Assembly: GCA_902493585.1 (NCBI GenBank) | Contig: CABUPZ010000077.1 | Coordinates: 1-11,202, forward strand | DNA length: 11,202 bases | From: an uncultured Fusicatenibacter sp. | Lineage (GTDB): Bacteria > Bacillota > Clostridia > Lachnospirales > Lachnospiraceae | Direction of reading: 5' to 3' | In this document: one piece after another, positions 1-6,150 of the stretch | Layout of the letters: each line of letters opens with the position of its first letter | Numbering within the stretch: the stretch's first letter is position 1 | Position numbers and translations under genes: made by a program | The notes under the pieces: generated by a model | Told to the model about the DNA's origin: nothing | Databases searched by the model: none | Seen by the model: only the letters and a program-made list of their open reading frames with translations

Positions 1-108
1 CTGTTCCTCAGGACTTGTGTGATTAAACTGAAACACTTTCTTTTTGGTCTCCTGACGCTTCTCTGCCAGCCCATCCAGCCATGCACGGTATGGCAGTTCC
101 GCCAACAT
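1..108 (-). CDS. Sugar (maltose/galactoside-type) O-acetyltransferase, N-terminal fragment
   Basis: A 36-codon frame is open from an ATG at 106-108 to the left edge, so only the N-terminus is seen. It begins MLAELPYRAWLDGL and ends near FNHTSPEEQ. This matches the helical Mac domain at the front of maltose/galactoside acetyltransferases, where a K-E-x-M-L-x-G/E-L-x-Y start and an F-N-x-T/L-x-P-x-E segment are usual. Such enzymes move acetyl from acetyl-CoA to a sugar hydroxyl. The start is unsure: the in-frame codons just upstream read N-Q-K-E-R before the Met, which also looks family-like, but there is no ATG, GTG or TTG before a TGA at 145-147, and the Shine-Dalgarno signal is weak. The serine hydrolase lies 113 bp upstream on the same strand. 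The complete acetyltransferase at 2417-3040 is a relative. The call rests on a short fragment. Confidence 0.6.
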   Translation of the reverse strand, partial: MLAELPYRAWLDGLAEKRQETKKKVFQFNHTSPEEQ

Positions 109-160
109 TCTCTCTTTCTGATTCTTTTGCTTTCCCCTTTCTCTTCAAACGCGCTCTAAA

Positions 161-166
161 AGTATA
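161..166 (-). promoter_or_regulatory. Possible -10 element for the left-edge acetyltransferase
   Basis: The minus strand reads TATACT here, about 50 bp upstream of the acetyltransferase ATG, in the short gap after the serine hydrolase stop. I see no good -35 at 16-18 bp, so the gene may instead be cotranscribed with the hydrolase. Confidence 0.25.
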
Positions 167-221
167 CCTTATCCGACTGCTTTTTTCTTTTCTTTTTCTG
201 CGCAGTTTTTCCATTTTACTG

Positions 222-1106
222 CTATTTTTCTGCCGCCCTGATTTCCGGAACCAGCAGGTTTTGAAACAATTCTTCCTGTCGGTCGGTGTCCTCTTTTTCC
301 GGCAAGTGAGAAACCCAGGTCACGACCGTCTGTTCCTTCGGGAATACATAGCACCTTTGCCCCCATTTTCCCCGGATCGTATAACCTCCGTCCGGGTGCA
401 CCCAGAAGAAATATCCGTATCCGCTTTCCCGGTTATCCACCTGACAGCTGACCGCTTCCTGACACCAGGCTTCCGAAAGAATCCGCTGCCCTTTCCAGAT
501 CCCTCGATCCAGATACAACTGCCCCAGTTTTCCAAGTTCATGGGCTGTCAGCTCCATTCCGGTTGCTCCGTAGAAATGCCCTTTGGGACAGAACTGCACC
601 GTAGGATGATCGATCCCCAGAGGACGGAACAACTTTCGTTCCAGATAATCCGCTGTATTTTCACCGACCGCCCGTTCCACTGCTACGCCCGCCAGGTACG
701 CAGGAAGATTGGAGTAAGAAAAACACACGCCGCGCTCCATATCCGGCATTTTTGAAAAACAGTCCGCCAGCCAGTCATCTCCGGACGGCCGGAACGGCAG
801 CCCCGGAATCGTCATGGTCACCAGTCTTCGAATGGTCACCTGCCTCCAGAATTTTCCGGTATCCTCGTCGGCCTGATTCAGTTCCGGTTCAAAATATCGC
901 TCCAGAGGATCCTCCAGACTCAGTTTTCCCTCATCCACGGCCATTCCTACTGCTGACGCGGTAAAACTTTTGGTCGCGGAATAGACCGGATACCGCCTGC
1001 CCGGCGTCTGTTCCCAGCTTTCAGCGACCATACCATCGATCCGTAGCTCTATGCCGTATGGGAGCAGACCTTCCTCCCTGGCGGTATTCAGAAATTTTTC
1101 CAGCAT
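222..1106 (-). CDS. Serine hydrolase, class C beta-lactamase-like family
   Basis: A 294-residue member of the beta-lactamase/penicillin-binding-like fold. The nucleophile motif SxxK is at S43-A-T-K46, the Y-S-N motif at Y131-S-N133, and a G-K-W-G stretch near 246-249 sits where the third (KTG/HxG) motif should be. The start chosen is the ATG at 1104-1106, because AAGGAGG lies at ideal distance upstream; a longer frame opens at 1136 but leaves that ribosome site inside the gene. There is no signal peptide, so the protein is probably cytoplasmic and acts as an esterase, amidase or peptidase on a small substrate rather than in drug resistance. The substrate cannot be read from sequence. It diverges from the NYN-LOTUS gene across a 195-bp gap holding a paired inverted repeat. 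Confidence 0.85.
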   Translation of the reverse strand: MLEKFLNTAREEGLLPYGIELRIDGMVAESWEQTPGRRYPVYSATKSFTASAVGMAVDEGKLSLEDPLERYFEPELNQADEDTGKFWRQVTIRRLVTMTIPGLPFRPSGDDWLADCFSKMPDMERGVCFSYSNLPAYLAGVAVERAVGENTADYLERKLFRPLGIDHPTVQFCPKGHFYGATGMELTAHELGKLGQLYLDRGIWKGQRILSEAWCQEAVSCQVDNRESGYGYFFWVHPDGGYTIRGKWGQRCYVFPKEQTVVTWVSHLPEKEDTDRQEELFQNLLVPEIRAAEK

Positions 1107-1145
1107 TTTGTTTCTTCCTCCTTTGCAGCTTTGCAAAAATCCTAT

Positions 1146-1161
1146 TTTCCAGTTTACTATA
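1146..1161 (-). promoter_or_regulatory. Serine hydrolase promoter -10 region and left arm of a shared inverted repeat
   Basis: On the minus strand TATAGT (1161-1156) is followed directly by AAACTGGAAA. The best -35 is a weak TTCATT at 1184-1179, 17 bp away. The whole 16-bp block is the inverse of 1251-1266 with one mismatch, so the divergent gene has the same core. The hydrolase start codon follows about 45 bp after the expected transcription start. Confidence 0.4.
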
Positions 1162-1225
1162 GATGCGGCGCCGTTTCAAATGAAATCAAAAAAACATCCA
1201 AAAAACCGCCTGCAAAAACATCGGT

Positions 1226-1266
1226 TTGTCCATTGACCATACTGCCAATTTATACTAAACTGGAAA
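1226..1266 (+). promoter_or_regulatory. NYN-LOTUS gene promoter with right arm of a shared inverted repeat
   Basis: TATACT at 1251-1256 is a good -10. The best -35 is TTGTCC at 1226-1231, with a long 19-bp spacer; TTGACC at 1233-1238 is a better hexamer but only 12 bp away. The block 1251-1266 reads TATACTAAACTGGAAA and is the inverse of 1146-1161. The imperfect -35 elements on both sides and the shared block over the start sites suggest a common regulator. Confidence 0.4.
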
Positions 1267-1301
1267 CAGATGCAAAATCATTTTCGAGAAAGGACAGACT
1301 T

Positions 1302-2276
1302 ATGGAGCAGAAAGACAGAAGATTTGCCGTGCTGATCGATGCCGACAACGTATCTCCGAAATACATCAAATACATTCTCGATGAGGTCTCCGACCAGGGG
1401 GTTGCCACCTACAAACGGATCTACGGAGACTGGACAGACATTTCAAAGCGCAGCTGGAAAGAACAGCTCCTTCAGTATTCGATCAATCCCATTCAGCAGT
1501 ACAGCAATACAAACGGAAAAAACTCCACCGATTCCGCGATGATTATTGACGCGATGGATATCCTGTACTCCAACCATGTGGAAGGATTCTGTCTGGTTTC
1601 CTCGGATTCTGACTTTACAAAACTGGCGCAGCGCCTCAGAGAATCCGGAATGTATGTTCTTGGTATGGGAGAACAGAAAACTCCCTCCTCCTTCCGTGTC
1701 GCCTGTGATGCCTTCAAGATCCTGGAAGTCATTTCCCAGAACGAGGATGATGTTTCTCCATCCAGCAATGTGATCTCCGATTCCTCCGTCCGCTACGGCA
1801 GTTCGCTGGAGGAGACACCGGCAATCACCAGCAAGGCGGAAATCGAACGCACCGTTTCAAGAATCCTGACGGAAAACAACGATCACGGGAAAAATACCAC
1901 ACTGAGCGAAGTCGGAAACGTTCTCCAGAAGAAATTTTCCGAGTTTGACGTCCGTAACTACGGATATTCCAAGCTTTCCACCTTTCTGGAAAGCATGGAT
2001 GATATTGAACTTCTGAAAGCCGGACACAACTATCTGGTCAGAGAAAAACACAGCACCGTCTCCCGGCCGGAAATCGAGAAATTCCTGACGGAATTTATTC
2101 AGAACAATAACGGGCGGGTCGACAATCTGAGCATCGTCCACGAAGCCCTTCGCAGCCATTTCAGCGGCTTCGATGTAAAACAGTATGGCTACAGCAGGAT
2201 TTCCAGTTTCATCAACAGCTTTAAGAAATTCCGGATTTCCAACAATACCGTGCAGCTGAAAGAGTCAAACAGATGA
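1302..2276 (+). CDS. NYN domain ribonuclease-like protein with two C-terminal LOTUS/OST-HTH domains
   Basis: The 324-residue product starts at the ATG at 1302, placed by AGAAAGGA just upstream; the frame runs back to 1131 without another good ribosome site. Residues 7-145 form a NYN (PIN-like, LabA/DUF88) domain. Its acidic metal-site candidates are visible: L-I-D13-A-D15-N, S-T-D77-S with I-I-D83-A-M-D, and S-S-D102-S-D104-F. A polar linker follows (about 146-177). Then come two similar modules, about 178-248 and 254-322, each with a VRNYGYSKLSTF / VKQYGYSRISSF segment typical of LOTUS (OST-HTH) RNA-binding domains. The family pairs a metal-dependent RNase fold with RNA-recognition domains, as in eukaryotic MARF1/Limkain-type proteins. 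The RNA target in bacteria is not known to me. It diverges from a serine hydrolase and is followed by an acetyltransferase on the same strand. Confidence 0.88.
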   Translation: MEQKDRRFAVLIDADNVSPKYIKYILDEVSDQGVATYKRIYGDWTDISKRSWKEQLLQYSINPIQQYSNTNGKNSTDSAMIIDAMDILYSNHVEGFCLVSSDSDFTKLAQRLRESGMYVLGMGEQKTPSSFRVACDAFKILEVISQNEDDVSPSSNVISDSSVRYGSSLEETPAITSKAEIERTVSRILTENNDHGKNTTLSEVGNVLQKKFSEFDVRNYGYSKLSTFLESMDDIELLKAGHNYLVREKHSTVSRPEIEKFLTEFIQNNNGRVDNLSIVHEALRSHFSGFDVKQYGYSRISSFINSFKKFRISNNTVQLKESNR

Positions 2277-2292
2277 AAGAAGAAAAAGATGT

Positions 2293-2424
2293 ATGAGATG
2301 CGCAACTATTCGGCAGGCTGAACGTTTGCTGATATACGGTAATTCCGCACCTGTTTCGAGACTTCGGAAGCATGGTGATTGGATGAGCAAAAAAGATATG
2401 AACGGGGAAAGAAACAATGAGTGA
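2293..2424 (+). CDS. Possible 43-codon leader ORF overlapping the acetyltransferase start
   Basis: An ATG at 2293 opens 43 codons (starting MRCATIRQAERL) that end in a TGA inside the ATGAGTGA overlap with the acetyltransferase start at 2417. That overlap is the usual geometry for translational coupling. Against it, the upstream purine tract is a weak ribosome site and I recognise no domain. It fills most of the 140-bp gap after the NYN gene, in which I see no terminator and no convincing promoter. Confidence 0.2.
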   Translation: MRCATIRQAERLLIYGNSAPVSRLRKHGDWMSKKDMNGERNNE

Positions 2425-3040
2425 TGATTACAGAAAAATGGAAGAAAGAAAAGCCCGCGGATATCTCTGGACCGATACCCAGGAATATTTTCAGCTCCAG
2501 TCAAGAGCAAAAGGGCTGTGCTACGACTTTAACCATCTCCGTCCGGAGGAGCGGGAAAAACGTGCGGCAATGCTGCCGGAAATCTTCGGTTCCGTTGGCA
2601 AAGACGCCTGGGTGGAACCTCCTCTGATGCTTGCGATTGGAAAAACTGTTACCCTGGGCGACAATGTTTATATCAATTCCAATCTGACCCTGGTAGACGA
2701 TTATAAGGTTACCATCGGAAACGGCGTACTGATCGCTCCGAATGTTGTGATCACTACCACTGGCCATCCGGTGCATCACAGCTTGCGGACCCACGGGGAA
2801 ATGTATTCTTTCGAAGTAACCATCAAAGACAACGTCTGGATTGGAAGCAATGTTGTCATCTGCCCGGGTGTTACCATCGGGGAAAATTCCGTGATTGGAG
2901 CAGGAAGCATTGTCCTTCATGATGTTCCGGCAAACTGCGTGGCTGCCGGAAATCCCTGCCGGGTACTGCGGGAGATCACCGACCGTGATCTGGAATATTA
3001 CTACAAAGACCTGCGCGTAGCAGACCAGCTGGATCTGTAA
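2417..3040 (+). CDS. Sugar O-acetyltransferase (maltose/galactoside acetyltransferase family)
   Basis: A 207-residue left-handed beta-helix acetyltransferase, close to the usual length for the maltose/galactoside/nodulation group. Residues 5-60 form the helical Mac domain with the typical F-N-H-L-R-P-E-E segment. From about 70 to 182 there are repeated hexapeptides (I-G-x-x-V, such as I-G-N-G-V-L-I and I-G-S-N-V-V-I). The catalytic His is H117 in T-T-G-H-P-V. The A-A-G-N-P-C turn near 176-181 is the typical end of the coenzyme A-binding coil. It would move acetyl from acetyl-CoA to a 6-hydroxyl of a sugar; the sugar cannot be told. The start has GGGGAAAG upstream. It is the second such gene here, and a shared transcript with the NYN gene is possible. 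A large hairpin follows at 3089-3138. Confidence 0.9.
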   Translation: MSDDYRKMEERKARGYLWTDTQEYFQLQSRAKGLCYDFNHLRPEEREKRAAMLPEIFGSVGKDAWVEPPLMLAIGKTVTLGDNVYINSNLTLVDDYKVTIGNGVLIAPNVVITTTGHPVHHSLRTHGEMYSFEVTIKDNVWIGSNVVICPGVTIGENSVIGAGSIVLHDVPANCVAAGNPCRVLREITDRDLEYYYKDLRVADQLDL

Positions 3041-3088
3041 AAAAGAAAACGGATCTTGCGGGTTATTCTGCAAAATAACAGAGAAATG

Positions 3089-3138
3089 ATGAGACGGATC
3101 TCAGACTCACCGCAAAGTGATTCTGGAATCCGTCTCAT
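3089..3138. terminator. Long hairpin between convergent genes, probable bidirectional terminator
   Basis: ATGAGACGGAT (3089-3099) pairs perfectly with ATCCGTCTCAT (3128-3138). Inside, CAGA/TCTG and TCAC/GTGA extend the stem to a 6-base CGCAAA loop, so almost all 50 bases can pair. It lies between the acetyltransferase end (3040) and the convergent aminotransferase end (3160). T-runs on both sides are short (GTTGTTT; CATTTCTCTGTTATTTT), so it is a weak intrinsic terminator by sequence but well placed. Confidence 0.6.
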
Positions 3139-3139
3139 G

Positions 3140-3171
3140 TTGTTTACTGATGATATTGTTTACTGATGATA
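3140..3171. repeat. Perfect 16-bp tandem duplication spanning the aminotransferase stop codon
   Basis: TTGTTTACTGATGATA occurs twice back to back (3140-3155 and 3156-3171). The right copy holds the last three codons (Y-H-Q) and the TAA of the aminotransferase. The left copy lies just after the stop and does not change the protein. It looks like a simple replication-slippage duplication. Confidence 0.85.
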
Positions 3172-4677
3172 ATAGGACAGAAAATCTGCGATCTTTTCCA
3201 TCGATTCTTTCAGCACTTCCAGCCGAGGCAGATATACCACGCGGAAATGATCCGGCTGATTCCAGTTGAATCCTCCGCCATGGATCAGAAGGATTTTTTT
3301 ATCTTTCAGCAGATCCAGCACAAATTTCTCATCGTCTGTGATATGGAACTTCCTGACATCCAGCTTCGGGAAGATATAAAAGGCGGCTTTCGGTTTCACC
3401 GCGGTGATCCCAGGAATATCCGTCAGCGCCTGATAGATATACTCTCTCTGTTCATAGATCCTTCCGCCGGGAGCAATATAATCTCTGACGCTCTGATACC
3501 CTCCCAGCGCCGTCTGTACGATCGACTGCGCCGGAACATTGGAGCAGAGCCTCATATTGGAAAGCATCTTGATTCCCTCGATATAATCGGCGGCAATCCG
3601 TTTGTTTCCGCTGAGGATCATCCATCCGATCCGGAATCCTGCGACCATATGAGATTTTGACAGTCCGCTGTAAGTCACACAGAACAGATCCGGCGCAAGG
3701 GATGCGATGGAAACATGTTCTTCTCCATCCATGACCAGGCGGTCATAAATTTCATCGGAAAAAATCATCAGCTGATGTTCTCTTGCAATGTCAACGATCT
3801 GCTGAAGCACTTCCCTTGGATACAGCGCTCCCGTAGGATTGTTTGGATTGATGATAACGATCGCTTTTGTTCTGGAAGTGATCTTCTTTCGAATGTCCGC
3901 CATATCCGGATACCAGTCGGACTGTTCATCACAAATATAATGAACGGCTTTGCCTCCTGCAAGAGTCGCACAGGCCGTCCAGAGCGGATAATCCGGGGAA
4001 GGGATCAGGATCTCATCGCCGTTGTTCAGCAGCGCCGACATACAAAGATTGATCAGTTCGCTGACACCGTTTCCTGTATAAATATCGTCAACGGATACAT
4101 TGGGGATATTTTTCAGCTGCGCATACTGCATGATCGCCTTTCTCGCCGCAAAAAGTCCGTTTGCCGGAGAATAGCCCTCACATCGGGTCAGCTGCTGCTG
4201 CATGTCATGAATTACCTCATCCGGCGTATGGAAATCGAAAGGCGCAGGATTTCCGATATTCAGTTTCAGAATACGGACACCTGCCTGTTCCATACGGTCC
4301 GCCTCCTCAACCACCGGTCCCCGGACATCATACAGCACATGATCCAGCTTCGTGGATTTTCGGAAGATACGAATATTATCCTCTCCCTCCATGCTTCCAC
4401 TTTCCAGATCCACACCCTCGGAAGCCTCTTCTTTCATGCTGCCGCTTTCTTCCTCCGTCTCTTTTCCCATCAGCCAATCCGGCTCCACCTGAAGTGTTTC
4501 CGCCAGAAATTTCAGAATCTCTGTCCGCGGTACCGTTTTCCCGCTTACATACTGGCTGACATGGCTTTTGCCAAGCTTTATTCCCTGCTCCTGCGCTGAC
4601 CGGACCAGATCCACCTGCTTCATTTGATGTTCTTCCATTGCAGTTCTCAGTCTCTGCGCAAATGTTTCATTTGACAT
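3160..4677 (-). CDS. AlaA-like aminotransferase with N-terminal XRE helix-turn-helix domain
   Basis: A 505-residue fusion. Residues 5-70 are an XRE/Cro-type helix-turn-helix (FAQRLRTAMEEHQMKQ, then S-H-V-S-Q-Y-V-S-G-K). An acidic linker (72-101) carries E-S-G-S-M twice. Residues 103-505 align along their length with AlaA-type (YfbQ) alanine aminotransferases: D-V-R-G-P-V, I-G-N-P-A-P, N-P-N-N-P-T-G (277-283), D308-E-I-Y311, the PLP lysine K341 in S-G-L-S-K-S, and R479 for the substrate carboxylate. All catalytic residues are present, so it should be an active, PLP-dependent pyruvate/glutamate transaminase that also binds DNA. The start has GGGAGG at good spacing. MocR-type regulators fuse GntR to an aminotransferase fold; this is a different architecture. 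Repeated AGTTCAAT sites upstream suggest autoregulation, which is inference. Confidence 0.92.
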   Translation of the reverse strand: MSNETFAQRLRTAMEEHQMKQVDLVRSAQEQGIKLGKSHVSQYVSGKTVPRTEILKFLAETLQVEPDWLMGKETEEESGSMKEEASEGVDLESGSMEGEDNIRIFRKSTKLDHVLYDVRGPVVEEADRMEQAGVRILKLNIGNPAPFDFHTPDEVIHDMQQQLTRCEGYSPANGLFAARKAIMQYAQLKNIPNVSVDDIYTGNGVSELINLCMSALLNNGDEILIPSPDYPLWTACATLAGGKAVHYICDEQSDWYPDMADIRKKITSRTKAIVIINPNNPTGALYPREVLQQIVDIAREHQLMIFSDEIYDRLVMDGEEHVSIASLAPDLFCVTYSGLSKSHMVAGFRIGWMILSGNKRIAADYIEGIKMLSNMRLCSNVPAQSIVQTALGGYQSVRDYIAPGGRIYEQREYIYQALTDIPGITAVKPKAAFYIFPKLDVRKFHITDDEKFVLDLLKDKKILLIHGGGFNWNQPDHFRVVYLPRLEVLKESMEKIADFLSYYHQ

Positions 4678-4714
4678 ATGTGATCCTCCCTGTCTGTCAT
4701 AATAGGAATCCGGA

Positions 4715-4906
4715 AGTTCAATAATATTTCTTATTAATTCCTGCGGATTACGTCAGAATTTTAAAAAGTTCAATTTTATTTAAACAAATCTATCTATTTT
4801 GAACTTTCTTTCAAAATCCATGAACTTATATTAGCACGTACGGAAAGATTAATCAACGAAAAAGTTTCATTTTATTCAATTTTTTCAAAAGTTCAATTGG
4901 TTCAAT
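4715..4906. promoter_or_regulatory. Array of AGTTCAAT-type octamers upstream of the XRE-aminotransferase
   Basis: AGTTCAAT occurs at 4715-4722, 4767-4774 and 4890-4897. GGTTCAAT follows at 4899-4906, and ATTCAAT occurs at 4874-4880. Inverted copies are TTTGAACT at 4798-4805 and ATGAACTT at 4820-4827. Seven matches or near matches in 192 bp exceed what AT-richness alone suggests. One copy touches the best -10 element. They are good candidates for operators bound by the helix-turn-helix of the adjacent gene. Confidence 0.5.
4828..4856 (-). promoter_or_regulatory. Candidate promoter of the XRE-aminotransferase gene
   Basis: On the minus strand TTGATT (4856-4851) and TAATAT (4833-4828) are separated by 17 bp. 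This gives a leader of about 145 nt before the ATG at 4677. The region is very AT-rich and other pairings are possible, so this is only the best of several. Confidence 0.4.
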
Positions 4907-4923
4907 TTTGTTTTGCAGGACAG

Positions 4924-4978
4924 AAAAAATCCCTGGCCAAACTGCCGCTTTCTGATTTCTGGCAGTCTGATCAGGGAA
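4924..4978 (-). terminator. Rho-independent terminator after dut
   Basis: On the minus strand TCCCTG plus ACTGCC pair with GGCAGT plus CAGGGA (4930-4977). The 5-base middle segment pairs mostly by wobbles, and the loop is about 14 bases. A run of six T follows at 4929-4924. It sits about 25 bp past the dut stop. A T-run at 4984-4989 could also let it act on the plus strand. Confidence 0.85.
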
Positions 4979-5000
4979 TGCGTTTTTTCATTCAGATGTT

Positions 5001-5435
5001 TTATTTCACACCGGTACTTCCGATTCCACCTCGGTTTTCTCCTTCCAGGCATTCCACTTCCTCGAAGACGATCTCCGGCTGGTGTTTCTGGATCCGGAAC
5101 TGGCAGATTCTGTCATTCTTACGAATCACCGTATCGCGAAGCGCATAGGCCGGCATGTAAAACCAATCGTCGGGTCCGCAGTAACTCTCGTCAATCACCC
5201 CCATATGATTGGTCTGAATGATCCCGAAATTTTTAAAGGTACTGCTCCGCGGAACAATATGTGCCTCATAGCCCTTCGGAAGCTGCATGGCCACCCCCAG
5301 CGGGATCAGTCGGAATTCTCCTGCCTTCATCTCCACATCCTCAGCCGCGCGCAGGTCGATCCAGTCAGATTTTCCGTCGATATAGCGCAGTCTCTCAATT
5401 TCATCGTTCAGATACTGTATCTTAATTTTTTCCAT
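5001..5435 (-). CDS. dut: Trimeric dUTP diphosphatase (dUTPase)
   Basis: A 144-residue dUTPase, which splits dUTP to dUMP and pyrophosphate, keeps uracil out of DNA and feeds thymidylate synthesis. The five family motifs are in order: I-D27-L-R-A-A (1), P62-R-S-S-T-F-K-N-F-G (2), G79-V-I-D82-E-S-Y85-C-G (3), R109-I-C-Q112 (4) and N-R135-G-G-I-G-S-T-G (5). Two departures are worth noting: motif 1 has W-I before D-L where A/S-G-Y/F is usual, and motif 5 has Ile where Phe commonly stacks on uracil. The start is set by GGAGAGG upstream of ATG 5433-5435; the frame continues back to 5492 without a ribosome site. The gene overlaps the nrdG end by 14 bp, so the two are almost certainly cotranscribed and translationally coupled. 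Confidence 0.9.
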   Translation of the reverse strand: MEKIKIQYLNDEIERLRYIDGKSDWIDLRAAEDVEMKAGEFRLIPLGVAMQLPKGYEAHIVPRSSTFKNFGIIQTNHMGVIDESYCGPDDWFYMPAYALRDTVIRKNDRICQFRIQKHQPEIVFEEVECLEGENRGGIGSTGVK

Positions 5436-5934
5436 CTTTTTCGTCCTCTCCAAACAGTATGACTTTTCCCTTTTCCAAAGTCCGTCTGACATCGATCACT
5501 CTCTGATTCGGACTTCCTTTCCACGGCAGTGTCACATCCAGCTGCTCCAGAATAAAACGGCCGTCCACCAGCACATCGGTGTACTGGATGATCTCATGAT
5601 CACAGATCTCTTCCCACCGATATCCGGTATAAAGCCAGATATCTTTGGAAGGATATTTTTCCCTGATCTCTTTTGCGAGAGCCGTTACACCCGTCTCGTT
5701 GGCCGCATGAAGCGGATCCCCTCCGGAAAAAGTAATTCCGGAAATATAATCCTTGTCCAGCTGTTCAAAAATCTCCTGCTTCGCTGCTTCGTCAAACGGA
5801 ATTCCTCCATTGGGATCCCAGGTGATCGGGTTCTGACATCCCTTACAATGATGGCTGCAGCCCGCCACCCACAATACCACTCTCAGTCCGTCTCCATTCA
5901 ACATGTCATCCTTTGTAATATTGTGATATCTCAT
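5422..5934 (-). CDS. nrdG: Anaerobic ribonucleoside-triphosphate reductase activating protein
   Basis: A 170-residue radical SAM enzyme that installs the glycyl radical on class III ribonucleotide reductase (NrdD), allowing dNTP synthesis without oxygen. The 4Fe-4S ligands are C26-x3-C30-x2-C33 in A-G-C-S-H-H-C-K-G-C-Q-N. The S-adenosylmethionine site includes F-S-G-G-D-P (69-74), and S-P-N-Q-R (141-145) is a typical C-terminal motif. The start at 5932-5934 follows GAGAAGGAAG; the frame extends to 6030 but that extension is not family-like. nrdD itself is not in this window: upstream lies the end of pnp. Pairing with dut makes a small deoxynucleotide operon. No clear promoter is visible in 5935-6078. 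Confidence 0.93.
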   Translation of the reverse strand: MRYHNITKDDMLNGDGLRVVLWVAGCSHHCKGCQNPITWDPNGGIPFDEAAKQEIFEQLDKDYISGITFSGGDPLHAANETGVTALAKEIREKYPSKDIWLYTGYRWEEICDHEIIQYTDVLVDGRFILEQLDVTLPWKGSPNQRVIDVRRTLEKGKVILFGEDEKDGKN

Positions 5935-6078
5935 ACTTCCTTCTCCCTTTCTTCCGCAAACATTACCTCGTCCTGATATGGATGATACCGTACCGCCATC
6001 CGCCTTTGGCTTCTCTATGTTCCGGTTCATCTTTTGCGCTGTTACTTTTTACAGAGAAGTCCGGAAGACTCTCCCATG

Positions 6079-6128
6079 AAAAAAATAAAGGCTTCGGAAC
6101 AAGACTTTACGCCCCGTCCAAAGCCTTT
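6079..6128 (-). terminator. Rho-independent terminator after pnp
   Basis: On the minus strand AAAGGCTTTGGA pairs with TCCGAAGCCTTT (12 pairs including one T-G), with an 18-base loop (stem 6128-6087). An A followed by seven T comes next (6085-6079). It lies 22 bp past the pnp stop codon and separates pnp from nrdG-dut. Confidence 0.85.
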
Positions 6129-6150
6129 TTCTTCATTTCATCAGCAGATT

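Noticed and set aside
23..214. A 63-codon minus-strand ORF rich in Lys/Arg at the left edge
   Set aside because: It overlaps, in another frame, the acetyltransferase N-terminus that matches a known family, and its composition only reflects an A-rich stretch.
1203..1227. AAACCG / CGGTTT inverted repeat in the divergent gap
   Set aside because: Only 6 bp with a 13-base loop in an A-rich region; chance is likely and it is unrelated to the stronger 16-bp repeat.
3715..4599. A 294-codon plus-strand ORF opposite the aminotransferase
   Set aside because: It is antisense to a clearly conserved enzyme, lacks a ribosome site and has no recognisable domain.
5935..6030. Longer nrdG start at 6030
   Set aside because: The added 32 residues are not like the family, and a strong ribosome site sits before the ATG at 5932-5934.
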